From Bryobacterales bacterium (GTDB taxonomy: Bacteria; Acidobacteriota; Terriglobia; Bryobacterales; Bryobacteraceae), in the NCBI GenBank assembly GCA_020847045.1, contig JADLCT010000015.1, positions 36,944-100,943 of the forward strand: DNA of 64,000 nt. The letters are read 5' to 3'. How positions within the stretch are numbered: the stretch's first letter is position 1; the number at the start of each line of letters is the position of its first letter. Below the pieces are notes generated by a model that saw only the letters and a list, made by a program, of their open reading frames with translations, did no database searches and was not told where the DNA came from. Of the stretch, positions 55,178 to 63,935 are shown one piece after another. The position numbers were made by a program, and so were the translations under genes.

Positions 55178-56611
55178 ATGGCAATTTCATTTCGGCTCCG
55201 TGTTACACTGACCGATCACCCTGTGACCTCCTCCAGCCACAGCCTGCAGAAGACCGCCGGATGGGTCCATCTGTGGGCTTTGGGCGTTGGCGGAGTAATT
55301 TCCGGTAACTTTTTCGGCTGGCAGACGGGGCTACTCACGGGCGGGTTTGGCGGGCTTTTCCTGGCCACGCTCATAATCGCGGCCATGTATGTTTGCCTGG
55401 TTTTCTCCATCGCCGAACTGTCCGCCGCCCTGCCTTCCGCCGGAGGCTTCTATAACTTCACCCGTTCGGCCTTCGGAAAGGACCGCGCCTTCCTGAACGG
55501 ACTTACTGACGCGATTGAGTATGTCACCACACCGGCCGTCATCGTGGCGGGCATCGCTGGCTATATGAAGGCGCTTGCACCGTCTACTCCGGAGTGGGTC
55601 TGGTGGGCGGTATTCTACTGCGTCTTTGTTTCAATCAACGTTAAGGGCGCGGCGCTTACTTTTCGCGTCTCGATGGCGATCACGGCGCTTGCCGCGTTCG
55701 TGCTCGTCTTCTTTTATGCCAGCGCCTTGTGGACCGGCTCATTCCGCTGGGAACACGCACTGAACATCCGCCCCACCACACCGGAGGGAAGCGCCTTTCT
55801 GCCCCACGGATGGTTCGGGATCTTCTCCGCCCTGCCCTATGCCGTCTGGTTCTACCTCGCCATTGAGCAGCTCCCGCTGTCGGCCGAGGAGAGCTATGAT
55901 GCCGAGCGCGACATGCCGCGCGCCCTCAAGTGGGGCATGGCCACGTTGTTGTGCCTGTCGCTGAGCACGCTTGTGTTGAACTCGGGCGTTGGTCCTGGCG
56001 CGGCCGGCGTGGGCGCGTCCAACTCACCGTTGGAGACCGGGTTCCGCGCCGTCTATCCCAGCAACGTGACGGCGGCGCTGTTATCGCTCATCTCGCTCAC
56101 CGGACTGATTGCGAGCTTCCATTCCATCATCTATGCCTACGGCCGGCTGCTGTTTTCCCTGAGCCGGTCCGGCTACCTGCCCTCGGTGCTGGGCCATGTG
56201 GGCCGCTGGCGCACGCCTTCGGTGGCGCTGATCGCGGGCGGCGCGCTCGGCCTTGGCTTGTGCTTTCTCGCGCAGCGCTATTCGGCCAGCGTGGGCGCGG
56301 CGCTGCTGAACATGGCCGTCTTCGGCGCGCTGCTCTCCTACATCCTGGTGCTGCTCTCGTTCATCCGGCTGCGCGTGGATTCGCCCCTGCTCCGGCGGCC
56401 CTACCGTTCCCCGCTCGGCGTTCCCGGCGCCATCGCCGGCATCGCGCTGGCGCTGCTTTGCCTGGCCGCCACGTTCGCGGTACCCTCATTCCGTCCCGGC
56501 GTCACCGGCGCCGCCGTCTTCATCGCGGCCATGCTCGCCTACTACTGGCTCTACCGCCGCCGCCACATGGAAGCATATGAAACCAATCTCCGCTCATCTC
56601 ACCCTTCCTGA
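55178..56611 (+). CDS. APC-family permease, ethanolamine-permease type
   Basis: Inner-membrane transporter of 477 aa with about twelve hydrophobic segments. WALGVGGVISGNFFGWQTGLLTGGFGG, then VFSIAELSAALPSAGGFYNFTRSAFG and DAIEYVTTPAVIVAGIAGYMKA agree closely, as far as I remember the family, with the ethanolamine permease group (eat/EutH-unrelated APC type). It would take up ethanolamine or a similar small amine. It is the first gene of a five-gene operon. Its end overlaps the start of the ligase gene by 35 nt. It is divergent from an Oar-like receptor. Confidence 0.85.
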   Translation: MAISFRLRVTLTDHPVTSSSHSLQKTAGWVHLWALGVGGVISGNFFGWQTGLLTGGFGGLFLATLIIAAMYVCLVFSIAELSAALPSAGGFYNFTRSAFGKDRAFLNGLTDAIEYVTTPAVIVAGIAGYMKALAPSTPEWVWWAVFYCVFVSINVKGAALTFRVSMAITALAAFVLVFFYASALWTGSFRWEHALNIRPTTPEGSAFLPHGWFGIFSALPYAVWFYLAIEQLPLSAEESYDAERDMPRALKWGMATLLCLSLSTLVLNSGVGPGAAGVGASNSPLETGFRAVYPSNVTAALLSLISLTGLIASFHSIIYAYGRLLFSLSRSGYLPSVLGHVGRWRTPSVALIAGGALGLGLCFLAQRYSASVGAALLNMAVFGALLSYILVLLSFIRLRVDSPLLRRPYRSPLGVPGAIAGIALALLCLAATFAVPSFRPGVTGAAVFIAAMLAYYWLYRRRHMEAYETNLRSSHPS

Positions 56612-57938
56612 TCTGAAGCGGCTCGCGCAGTCGGGCGAAATCGACACCGTCATCACGGCGTTCACAGACCACTACGGCCGCCTGATGGGCAAGCGCTTCG
56701 ACGCCGGCTTCTTCCTCTCGCACGCCGCGCGCGAAGGAACGCACTGTTGCAACTATCTGCTCACCACCGACGCTGAAATGGAGCCGGTTCCCGGCTATGC
56801 TTTCGCCAACTGGGAGCTCGGCTATGGCGACTTCCACATTCTGCCCGACCTGGCCACGCTCCGCCGCCTGAGCTGGCAGGACCGCACCGCCCTTGTGCAC
56901 TGCGACGTCGATCACGTCGACCTCGCCCCGCGCTCCATCCTGAAGCGGCAGGCCGCCCTGGCGGCCAAGGCCGGCTACGAAGCCATGGCGGCGAGCGAGC
57001 TGGAATACTACATATTCCGCGACACCTACCGCGATGCCGCCCGGAAGGACTACCGTTCCCTGGAACCCCTCGGCTGGTATCTCGAGGACTACAACATTCT
57101 GCAGGGCACCCGCGAAGAGTTCTACACGGCCTCCGTGCGCCGCCATTTGAAGGCATCCGGCATCGCTGTGGAAAATTCGAAGGGCGAATGGGGCCTCGGC
57201 CAGCACGAAATCAACGTCCGCTACGGTCCCATTCTCCAGATGGCCGACGACCACACGCTGTACAAGCAGTGTCTGAAAGAGGTGGCCGAGCAGTGCGGCG
57301 TCAGCGTTACCTTCATGGCCAAGCAGGCTGCGGGACAAGCCGGTTCAGGCTGCCACGTCCACCTGAGCCTGCGCAAGGGCGGCCGCAACGCCTTCGCCGG
57401 GAACAAGAAACTCGGTCCGGTGAGCGGCTCCGATATCTTCCGCTGGTTCCTGGGCGGCTGGCTCGCCCACGTGCCCGAATTCATGGTCTTCTACGCGCCC
57501 ACCATCAATTCCTATAAGCGGTTTGAAGACCTCTCCTGGGCCCCCACTCGCCTGGCCTGGAGCCACGACAACCGCACGGCCGGCTTCCGTGTGGTGGGCC
57601 ACGGCGAATCGCTGCGCATCGAATGCCGCATTCCTGGCGCCGACATCAATCCTTATCTCGTCTTTGCCGCCGCTCTCGCGTCCGGGCTTGACGGCATCGC
57701 CAACCGGATCGAGCCGCCGCCTGTTTTTGAAGGCGACGTCTATGCGGCGCGATCCCTTCCTCGCGTACCCTACTCACTCGCCGAAGCCATTGGCCGCTTC
57801 GAGTCCAGCGAGTTCGTGAAGACGGCCCTGGGCGCGCCGGTGGCCGCTCACTACGCTCATTTCTACCGCAGCGAGCAGCGCGCCTACGACCGCGCTGTCA
57901 CCGACTGGGAACGCCGCCGCTATTTTGAGAAAATCTGA
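56577..57938 (+). CDS. Glutamine-synthetase-like gamma-glutamyl-amine ligase
   Basis: Glutamine-synthetase-superfamily protein of 453 aa. Features are EMEPVPGYAFANWELGYGDFHILPD, KAGYEAMAASELEYYIF, then GQHEINVRYGP, GSGCHVHLSL and the nucleotide/glutamate region NSYKRFEDLSWAPTRLAWSHDNRTAGFRVVGHGESLRIECRIPGADINPYL. The C-terminus VTDWERRRYFEKI is typical of PuuA/GlnA4-type enzymes, which join glutamate to an amine and do not make glutamine from ammonia. Between an ethanolamine-type permease and aldehyde dehydrogenase, it probably forms gamma-glutamyl-ethanolamide or a related amide. It overlaps the permease gene by 35 nt. Ammonia-using activity cannot be excluded from sequence alone. Confidence 0.84.
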   Translation: MKPISAHLTLPDLKRLAQSGEIDTVITAFTDHYGRLMGKRFDAGFFLSHAAREGTHCCNYLLTTDAEMEPVPGYAFANWELGYGDFHILPDLATLRRLSWQDRTALVHCDVDHVDLAPRSILKRQAALAAKAGYEAMAASELEYYIFRDTYRDAARKDYRSLEPLGWYLEDYNILQGTREEFYTASVRRHLKASGIAVENSKGEWGLGQHEINVRYGPILQMADDHTLYKQCLKEVAEQCGVSVTFMAKQAAGQAGSGCHVHLSLRKGGRNAFAGNKKLGPVSGSDIFRWFLGGWLAHVPEFMVFYAPTINSYKRFEDLSWAPTRLAWSHDNRTAGFRVVGHGESLRIECRIPGADINPYLVFAAALASGLDGIANRIEPPPVFEGDVYAARSLPRVPYSLAEAIGRFESSEFVKTALGAPVAAHYAHFYRSEQRAYDRAVTDWERRRYFEKI

Positions 57939-57965
57939 TCTGACCCTGAAGGACCAACACACTCC

Positions 57966-58739
57966 ATGCGTTTGCAAGACCAAGTTGCACTGATTACCGG
58001 AGCGGGCAGCGGCATCGGCCGCGAGTCCGCCCTTCTGTTCGCCGCCGAAGGCGCGGCCGTGGCCGCCGCCGATGTGAACCTGGCCGCCGCCGAAGCCGCA
58101 GCGGCCGGGATCGTCAAGGCCGGCGGCAGGGCCATTGCCGTGAAGGCCGACGTTTCCCAGGCCGCTGACTGCGAGGCCATGGTGGCCGCCGCGGAAAAGG
58201 CGTTCGGCAAGCTCACCGTGCTTTTTAACAACGCCGGCATCTCTCATGCCGACGACGACGACGCCATCTCCACCACGGAAGCCGTCTGGGACCTCACCTT
58301 CGCCATCAACGTGAAGGGCGTCTTCCTGGGCTGCAAATACGGCATTCCGGCTCTGCACCGCGCCGGCGGAGGCTCCATCATCAACACCGCCTCCTTCGTG
58401 GCCATTCTCGGCGCCGCCACGCCGCAGCTTGCCTACACGGCCAGCAAGGGCGCCGTGCTGTCGATGACGCGCGAGCTGGCCGCCATCCACGCGCGCCAGA
58501 ACATCCGCGTGAACGCCCTGTGCCCCGGCCCCTTGCGCACCGAGCTGCTCATGAAGTACCTGAACACGGAAGAAAAGAAGCAGCGCCGCCTGGTGCACAT
58601 CCCCATGGGCCGCTTCGGCGAAGCAGCGGAAATCGCCAAGGCCGCGCTCTACCTGGCCTCTTCGGAGTCGTCATTTGTCACAGGCACGGAGTTCCTCGTC
58701 GATGGCGGCATCACGGCGGCTTACACGACGCCTCTCTAA
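57966..58739 (+). CDS. Short-chain dehydrogenase/reductase
   Basis: Classical SDR of 257 aa. It has TGAGSGIG (11-18), NNAG (88-91), and a catalytic set with S143, Y157 and K161 (YTASK). The C-terminal PGPLRTELLMKYL and TGTEFLVDGGIT are also characteristic. An acidic residue after the second strand (ADVN) suggests NAD preference. It starts 27 nt after the ligase gene and 9 nt before the aldehyde dehydrogenase gene. In this operon it is well placed to oxidise the alcohol of a gamma-glutamylated amino alcohol to an aldehyde. That substrate is inference; SDRs of this type are otherwise hard to assign. Confidence 0.88.
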   Translation: MRLQDQVALITGAGSGIGRESALLFAAEGAAVAAADVNLAAAEAAAAGIVKAGGRAIAVKADVSQAADCEAMVAAAEKAFGKLTVLFNNAGISHADDDDAISTTEAVWDLTFAINVKGVFLGCKYGIPALHRAGGGSIINTASFVAILGAATPQLAYTASKGAVLSMTRELAAIHARQNIRVNALCPGPLRTELLMKYLNTEEKKQRRLVHIPMGRFGEAAEIAKAALYLASSESSFVTGTEFLVDGGITAAYTTPL

Positions 58740-58748
58740 ACGGAAGCC

Positions 58749-60143
58749 ATGAGCACGCAGAAAACCATCTCGCCCGTCGACGGCCGCGTCGTCGACCAGC
58801 GCCCGCTGGCTAACGGCGCCCAGATTGAACAGACGCTGGCGCGTGCCACCGCCGCACAGCGCGGCTGGCGCTCGGCGCCGCTTTCGGAACGCTGCGCGAT
58901 TCTGTCGAAATTTGTCGAATGGATGGAGGCGCGTGCCCAGGAGATTGGCGAAGAGATCACATGGCAGATGGGCCGTCCCATACGCTATGCGCCGAACGAG
59001 ATCCGCCGCGGCTTCGCCGAACGCGCGCGCTACATGATCGGGGCCGCCCCGCAGCAGCTCGCCGACATCGCCATTGCCCCCGCGCCCGGTTTCACGCGGT
59101 TCATCCGGCGCGAGCCCGTTGGCGTCGTCTTCACCATCGCGCCGTGGAACTACCCGTATCTCACGGCTGTGAACTCGGTGGTTCCCGCCTTGCTCGCCGG
59201 CAACGCCGTCGTACTGAAACATTCGGCCCAAACGCCGCTGTGCGCCGGACGCTTCGCGCAAGGACTCGCCGCCGCGGGCCTGCCGGCAGGCGTCTTCCAA
59301 ACGCTCGACCTGAGCCATGCCGATGTCGAACGCGTCATCGGCGACAGCCGCATCGCCTTTGCCGCCTTCACAGGCTCGGTGCAGGGAGGCCATGCCGTGC
59401 AGGCGGCGGCAGCCGGCCGCTTCATCGCCACGGGGCTCGAACTCGGAGGCAAGGACCCCGCCTACGTCCGCGCCGACGCCGATCTGGCCCATGCCGCCGA
59501 GAACCTGGTGGATGGCGCCATGTTCAACTCCGGGCAGTCCTGCTGCGGCATCGAACGCATCTACGTCCACCGCGGCGTTTATGATGAATTCGTGCAGCGC
59601 GCCGTCGAACTTACTCGCGGCTACCTTCTGGGCAATCCCCTCGATGAGGCCACCACGCTCGGCCCCATGGTGCGGACGCAGGCCGCTGATTTCGTCCGCG
59701 CCCAGATCGCCGAGGCCGTCGCGAAAGGCGCCACCGCTCACATCGACGGCGCGGCCTTTCCCGGCAATCGTCCCGGGACGCCCTATCTGGCGCCGCAAAT
59801 CCTCACAGGCGTGAACCACTCCATGCGCGTCATGACCGAGGAGACCTTCGGACCGCTGGCGCCCATCATGGCCGTCGCCTCCGACGAGGAGGCCATCGCC
59901 CTCATGAACGATTCCGCGTACGGGCTCACGGCCGCCATCTGGACCTCCGACGCCGAAGCCGCTCTCCACATCGGCGGACAGATCGACACCGGAACCTGGT
60001 TCATGAACCGCTGCGACTATCTCGACCCCGCCCTGGCCTGGACCGGCGTGAAGGATTCCGGCCGCGGCTGCACCCTGAGTGTTCTCGGCTTTGACCAGGT
60101 CACGCGTCCGAAGTCGTTCCACCTGCGCACTGTCACCACATGA
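58749..60143 (+). CDS. Aldehyde dehydrogenase
   Basis: NAD(P)-dependent aldehyde dehydrogenase of 464 aa. The cofactor region PWNYP and FTGS (about residues 208-210) are present. The general base is E231 in LELGGKDP, and the catalytic nucleophile is C265 in NSGQSCCGIER. The C-terminal MTEETFGPLAPIMAV and VKDSGRG match the family. The member resembles PuuC-like/succinate-semialdehyde-type enzymes. Its stop overlaps the next start by 4 nt. In the operon it would convert a gamma-glutamyl-aminoaldehyde to the acid. The exact aldehyde is inferred from context. Confidence 0.92.
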   Translation: MSTQKTISPVDGRVVDQRPLANGAQIEQTLARATAAQRGWRSAPLSERCAILSKFVEWMEARAQEIGEEITWQMGRPIRYAPNEIRRGFAERARYMIGAAPQQLADIAIAPAPGFTRFIRREPVGVVFTIAPWNYPYLTAVNSVVPALLAGNAVVLKHSAQTPLCAGRFAQGLAAAGLPAGVFQTLDLSHADVERVIGDSRIAFAAFTGSVQGGHAVQAAAAGRFIATGLELGGKDPAYVRADADLAHAAENLVDGAMFNSGQSCCGIERIYVHRGVYDEFVQRAVELTRGYLLGNPLDEATTLGPMVRTQAADFVRAQIAEAVAKGATAHIDGAAFPGNRPGTPYLAPQILTGVNHSMRVMTEETFGPLAPIMAVASDEEAIALMNDSAYGLTAAIWTSDAEAALHIGGQIDTGTWFMNRCDYLDPALAWTGVKDSGRGCTLSVLGFDQVTRPKSFHLRTVTT

Positions 60144-60829
60144 CGTTCGGCCTGCTCCAGTGCGACCATGTCGATGGCCCGAACCGCCATCTCGCAGGCG
60201 ACTACCTGGACATGTTCTCCGGCTGGCTGCCCGGCCAGTGGCGCGTCTACGACCTGACGGCGGATGAGTTCCCCGCTCCGGGCGACTGCGATGCCTGGGT
60301 GGTGACGGGCTCCCGGCGGTCGGTGAGCGACGACATTCCCTGGATTCACCGGCTGGCGGAGCTGGTGCGCACCATCGACGCCACCCGCGCGCCCTTTGCC
60401 GGCATCTGTTTTGGCCACCAGATGATGGCTCACGCGTTGGGAGGCCGCGTCGCGAAAAGCCCGCGCGGCTGGGGCATCGGCGTACACACGTTCCATGTGA
60501 ACCAGACAGAGCCCTGGATGAAGCCGCCGCTTGCCACCGTGAACCTGTTCATGAGCTGCCAGGACCAGGTGGAGGTGCTGCCGCCCGGCGCCCGCGTGCA
60601 TGCCTCCAACGTGCACTGCCCGGTGGCCATTTACAGCCGCAACAGCCTGCTCGGCATTCAGGGCCATCCGGAGTGGCGCGAGCCCTACGCCCGCGCGCTT
60701 CTCGAACAGCGCATGCCGCGGCTGGGCCAGGCCTACGCAAGCCACGCTCTGGGCACACTCGGCCGGGCGCGGCATTCGGCCGAGGTGGCCAGCTGGGTCC
60801 GCAACTGGTTCGCGCTCCACGCCCGCTGA
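60140..60829 (+). CDS. Class I glutamine amidotransferase, PuuD-like candidate hydrolase
   Basis: Class I glutamine amidotransferase-type protein of 229 aa. The nucleophile is C90 in GICFGHQMM, with H176 and E178 in GHPEW completing the triad. It has no fused synthase domain. Members near PuuD hydrolyse gamma-glutamyl amides; others are free-standing GMP-synthase-like amidotransferases. Translation is coupled to the aldehyde dehydrogenase (ATGA). As the last gene of the operon it would release glutamate from the oxidised gamma-glutamyl product. The hairpin just after it may end the transcript. Confidence 0.86.
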   Translation: MTFGLLQCDHVDGPNRHLAGDYLDMFSGWLPGQWRVYDLTADEFPAPGDCDAWVVTGSRRSVSDDIPWIHRLAELVRTIDATRAPFAGICFGHQMMAHALGGRVAKSPRGWGIGVHTFHVNQTEPWMKPPLATVNLFMSCQDQVEVLPPGARVHASNVHCPVAIYSRNSLLGIQGHPEWREPYARALLEQRMPRLGQAYASHALGTLGRARHSAEVASWVRNWFALHAR

Positions 60830-60864
60830 ACGGGACCGCTTCCAGTCCCGGGGGCGGCCCGTTC
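60828..60864 (+). terminator. Possible hairpin at the end of the amine operon
   Basis: GAACGGG (60828-60834) pairs with CCCGTTC (60858-60864). A competing inner pair, GGGAC (60832-60836) with GTCCC (60845-60849), also exists. There is no T run, so this is a possible attenuating or Rho-related structure and not a classic terminator. Confidence 0.3.
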
Positions 60865-60970
60865 CGCTATCATCAAAGTGGCCGCGAAGTGCCTCGCCCC
60901 CAGTAGTGCCCGCGTGAAGTGCTCCGAGGTTCACCGATCTTTCTTGATTGAGTTCGCAGGAGGTATTGGA

Positions 60971-62536
60971 ATGGGTTTTTCGAGGCGGTATTTTTTTTAC
61001 GGCAGTCTGCTGGCCGGCGCGGTTCCCACCGCGGGCTTCGGCAGCGCCGCTTCCCTTCGCTTCGCCGGCTACAAGTCCCCCAACGAAAAGTTGAACTTCG
61101 CCGCCATTGGCTCGGGCGGCCAGGGAGCGTCCAACCTCAGGGCCGCCGATCCCACCGAAAACATCGTCGCCCTGTGCGACGTGGATGACCGCCGCGCTGG
61201 TCCAACCTATCAGCGCTATCCCAAGGCCACCCGGCACAAAGATTTCCGCCAGATGCTCGACAAGGAAGGCAAGAACATCGACGCCGTCATTGTCGCCACG
61301 CCCGACCACATGCACGCCACGGCGGCCATGTGGTGCATGGAGCGCGGCAAGGGCGTTTATGTGCAGAAGCCGCTGGTGCGCACCATTTGGGAGGCCCGCC
61401 AGCTTCGCGCGGCGGCGGCCAAGTATGGCGTCGCCACGCAGATGGGCAATCAGGGCTACTCGAACGAAGGCACGCGCCAGTGCGCCGAGATCATCTGGAA
61501 CGGCGACATCGGCAATGTCACCGAGGTCCACGCCTGGAGCGACCGTCCGCTGTGGCCGCAGGGCCTCACTGAGATTCCCAAGGAAGAACCCGTTCCGGCC
61601 ACGCTCGACTGGGACCTCTGGCTCGGTGTCGCCGACAAGCGTCCCTACACCGGCGGCGGCCAGAAGGAGCCCGACCGCTGGGGCGGCTTCTTCTACCAGC
61701 CGTTCAACTGGCGCGGTTTTTACGACTTCGGCTGCGGCGCCCTGGGCGACATGGCCTGCCACATCCTGGGCGCGCCCAACATGGCCTTGCACCTGTCGCG
61801 CCGCAAGGTGGTGGGCGTTGAGTGCATCAAGAAGGAAGGCGTCAGCCCCTTCATGTTCCCCAAGGCGTCGGTGATCCGCTTCGACTTCGCGCCGTATGAA
61901 GACATGCCGGCGCTCAAGGTGTTCTGGTACGACGGCCTGAAGAAGAGCCCCACCATTCCGGGCGTGCCGGAAGGCGAATGGGTGGGCGACCCGCCCTCGC
62001 TCATGACCGGCGGCGCTGCCGGCCCGCGCGGCCGGCGCGGTCCGGGCGGTCCCGGCGCCGAGCCCCAAACCGGCCCCTTCGACTACACCTTCAACTCCCC
62101 GGGCCGCATCTTCAACTGGGAGCAGTTTGAAGCCCTGCGCGCGCCCGGCGCCCAACTCCGCTTCCCCACGCCCGATGGCAGCGTGTTCCTCGGCGACAAA
62201 GGCGTGCTCACCACAGGCACCTATGGCGAGGTCACACGCCTGCTGCCGGTCGAAAAGATGAAGGACTACAAGATGCCGCCGCCGCTGCTCACCCGCTCGC
62301 CCGGCCACATGCGCGACTTCATCCGGGCATGCAAAGGCGGCGACCAGGCCTGCTCGAACTTCGACGTGGCCGCGCCGTTCGTCGAATGGATGCTGCTGGG
62401 CGTCATCGCGCTGCGCCACGAAGGCAAGCTCGAATACGATCCCGCCAGGATGCGCATTACGAACAACGCCGAAGCGAACAAGCTGTTGAAACCCACCTTC
62501 CGCAAAGGCTGGGAATTCCACAGCGTGAAACTCTAA
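60971..62536 (+). CDS. TAT-exported Gfo/Idh/MocA-family oxidoreductase
   Basis: Protein of 521 aa from ATG 60971, with AGGAGG at 60958-60963. The N-terminus is a TAT-like signal (MGFSRRYFFYGSLLAGAVPTAGFG). A Rossmann domain follows (NFAAIGSGGQGASNLRAA, IVALCDVDD, DAVIVATPDHMHA). The usual EKP is VQKP here, a variant common in secreted members. It continues into a beta domain with DFGCGALGDMACHILGAPN and an Arg/Gly/Pro-rich insertion. Such enzymes oxidise or reduce sugars and inositols with a tightly bound NAD(P). Export implies the cofactor is carried folded, as in glucose-fructose oxidoreductase. Convergent with the enolase-superfamily gene. Substrate unknown. Confidence 0.88.
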   Translation: MGFSRRYFFYGSLLAGAVPTAGFGSAASLRFAGYKSPNEKLNFAAIGSGGQGASNLRAADPTENIVALCDVDDRRAGPTYQRYPKATRHKDFRQMLDKEGKNIDAVIVATPDHMHATAAMWCMERGKGVYVQKPLVRTIWEARQLRAAAAKYGVATQMGNQGYSNEGTRQCAEIIWNGDIGNVTEVHAWSDRPLWPQGLTEIPKEEPVPATLDWDLWLGVADKRPYTGGGQKEPDRWGGFFYQPFNWRGFYDFGCGALGDMACHILGAPNMALHLSRRKVVGVECIKKEGVSPFMFPKASVIRFDFAPYEDMPALKVFWYDGLKKSPTIPGVPEGEWVGDPPSLMTGGAAGPRGRRGPGGPGAEPQTGPFDYTFNSPGRIFNWEQFEALRAPGAQLRFPTPDGSVFLGDKGVLTTGTYGEVTRLLPVEKMKDYKMPPPLLTRSPGHMRDFIRACKGGDQACSNFDVAAPFVEWMLLGVIALRHEGKLEYDPARMRITNNAEANKLLKPTFRKGWEFHSVKL

Positions 62537-62608
62537 CCTCCACCCGCCTGCTCATGCCGTGCCCTTCTTCCAGATCCCCGGAGGGAGGGGCGGCGCGGCG
62601 GAGCCGCC

Positions 62609-63805
62609 TCAGGCGCGCATCGCCGGATCGATCTCCACTCCCAGCCCCGGCTCCTGGGGCAACATCACAAACCCATCACGGCCCACCTGCGGAGGGTTCT
62701 TCATGATGGAGAACCGGTGCCGGTAGTCGGCAATGGGCGGATCGTGCAGCAGTTCGCAATAGGGCGCGTGCGGCCAGGAAGCCACCAGGTGGAGGTGGGC
62801 CACCGTGCCCAGGTCGCCGCCGCCATGATGCGGCACGATGCGCTTGCCGTAAAATTCGGCTAGCGCGCCGATCTTGCGCAACATCGTCACGCCCTCCATC
62901 ACCATGCCTTCCGGCTGGAGAAAGTCGTACACATCGCGGCGGCACATCTCCAGGAACTCATGGCTGAGACGGTTGTTCTCGCCGCCGGCCAGTGGAATCT
63001 CCACGGACCGGTTCAACTCCGCCAACTGGTCCCAGGCAAAGCGCGGCAACGGCTCCTCCAGCCAGTAGACGTTCATCTGTTGCAACGCGCGCGCAGTCTC
63101 CGCCGCGCGCCTGTAATCCCACAGCACGCCGGGCTGCCAGTTGCCGCTGGACTGCGCCTGATTGGCGTCGGTCATCACCACCATGGGCGCGCTCACGGCC
63201 CGCCGCACCATCTCCACCGTGCGCAGATCCTCGGACATCGTCTCGTGATGGAGCCGCAGTTTGATGGCGCGCCACCCCTCGCCGGCCAGACGCGCGGCCA
63301 TGCCGGCGCGCTCCTCGGGCGTCGAGAGCAGCACCATGCTCGCGTAGGCCGGCACGCGGTCCCGTGCGCCGCCCCACAGCTTGTAGAGAGGCTGGCCGCA
63401 CACCTTGCCGATTACATCCCACAAGGCGATGTCCACGCACGCGGCGCCCCTGTAGCTGCTTCCTTGCGCATAGTATCTGAGGCGCGCCATGTGCCGTTCC
63501 GTGTCGAACGGATCCTGCCCCACCAGTTGGGACTGTACAGCGGGCAGTAGCGCGGGATCCATGCCCGGACCGATCCCGGTCAGACCCTGGTCCGTATGAA
63601 CCTCGACAATCGAGTTGCCGCCGATACGGATGGCCATCCGCGAGCCGGGACTCCAGGCCGGCTCGATCGAACCCACCTCTCTCACCAGCTTTAGAGGAAC
63701 CAGCTTCACAGCGGTGATCCGGATGCGTCCCGGCGGCCGCGGCGGAGCTTGCGCAAGCGCCAGCAGCGGCGTGGCGAAGAGCGAACGGCGGGTGATCATC
63801 GGCAT
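62609..63805 (-). CDS. TAT-exported enolase-superfamily protein, mandelate-racemase-like
   Basis: Enolase-superfamily protein of 398 aa with a TAT-like signal (MPMITRRSLFATPLLALAQA). The barrel carries the general base K182 in KLRLHH. Metal ligands are D213 (TDANQ), E250 or E251 in YWLEEPL, and E276 (GGEN); a second base His lies in PHHGGG. This set fits the mandelate-racemase or D-galactonate/D-glucarate-dehydratase-like branches, which dehydrate or racemise acid sugars. The export signal suggests it works outside the cytoplasm. It is divergent from the SnoaL-like gene, with an AT-rich promoter between, and convergent with the Gfo/Idh/MocA gene. Substrate unknown. Confidence 0.88.
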   Translation of the reverse strand: MPMITRRSLFATPLLALAQAPPRPPGRIRITAVKLVPLKLVREVGSIEPAWSPGSRMAIRIGGNSIVEVHTDQGLTGIGPGMDPALLPAVQSQLVGQDPFDTERHMARLRYYAQGSSYRGAACVDIALWDVIGKVCGQPLYKLWGGARDRVPAYASMVLLSTPEERAGMAARLAGEGWRAIKLRLHHETMSEDLRTVEMVRRAVSAPMVVMTDANQAQSSGNWQPGVLWDYRRAAETARALQQMNVYWLEEPLPRFAWDQLAELNRSVEIPLAGGENNRLSHEFLEMCRRDVYDFLQPEGMVMEGVTMLRKIGALAEFYGKRIVPHHGGGDLGTVAHLHLVASWPHAPYCELLHDPPIADYRHRFSIMKNPPQVGRDGFVMLPQEPGLGVEIDPAMRA

Positions 63806-63880
63806 TCCATCCTTCCGGAAACGACCTCAGCATACCGGCTTTTGGTGAGGAAAGCCGGGCCGGGGACTCCGCCAGATAAA

Positions 63881-63929
63881 TTGTCTTGACAATATGTGTT
63901 ATACGATATAAAATGAAGTTCAGGAGGAT
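63881..63929 (+). promoter_or_regulatory. AT-rich promoter with overlapping palindrome
   Basis: TTGACA (63886-63891) and TATAAA (63907-63912) form -35 and -10 boxes with 15 nt between. The inverted repeat TTGTC-TT-GACAA (63881-63892) overlaps the -35 and is a plausible operator. AGGAGG (63922-63927) is the ribosome site, 8 nt before ATG 63936. The stretch is strikingly AT-rich for this window. Confidence 0.65.
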
Positions 63930-63935
63930 ATGGAT

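Noticed and set aside
60017..62521. 834-aa open frame antisense to the amidotransferase and Gfo/Idh/MocA genes
   Set aside because: It spans two well-supported plus-strand genes and the gap between them, with no recognisable motif.
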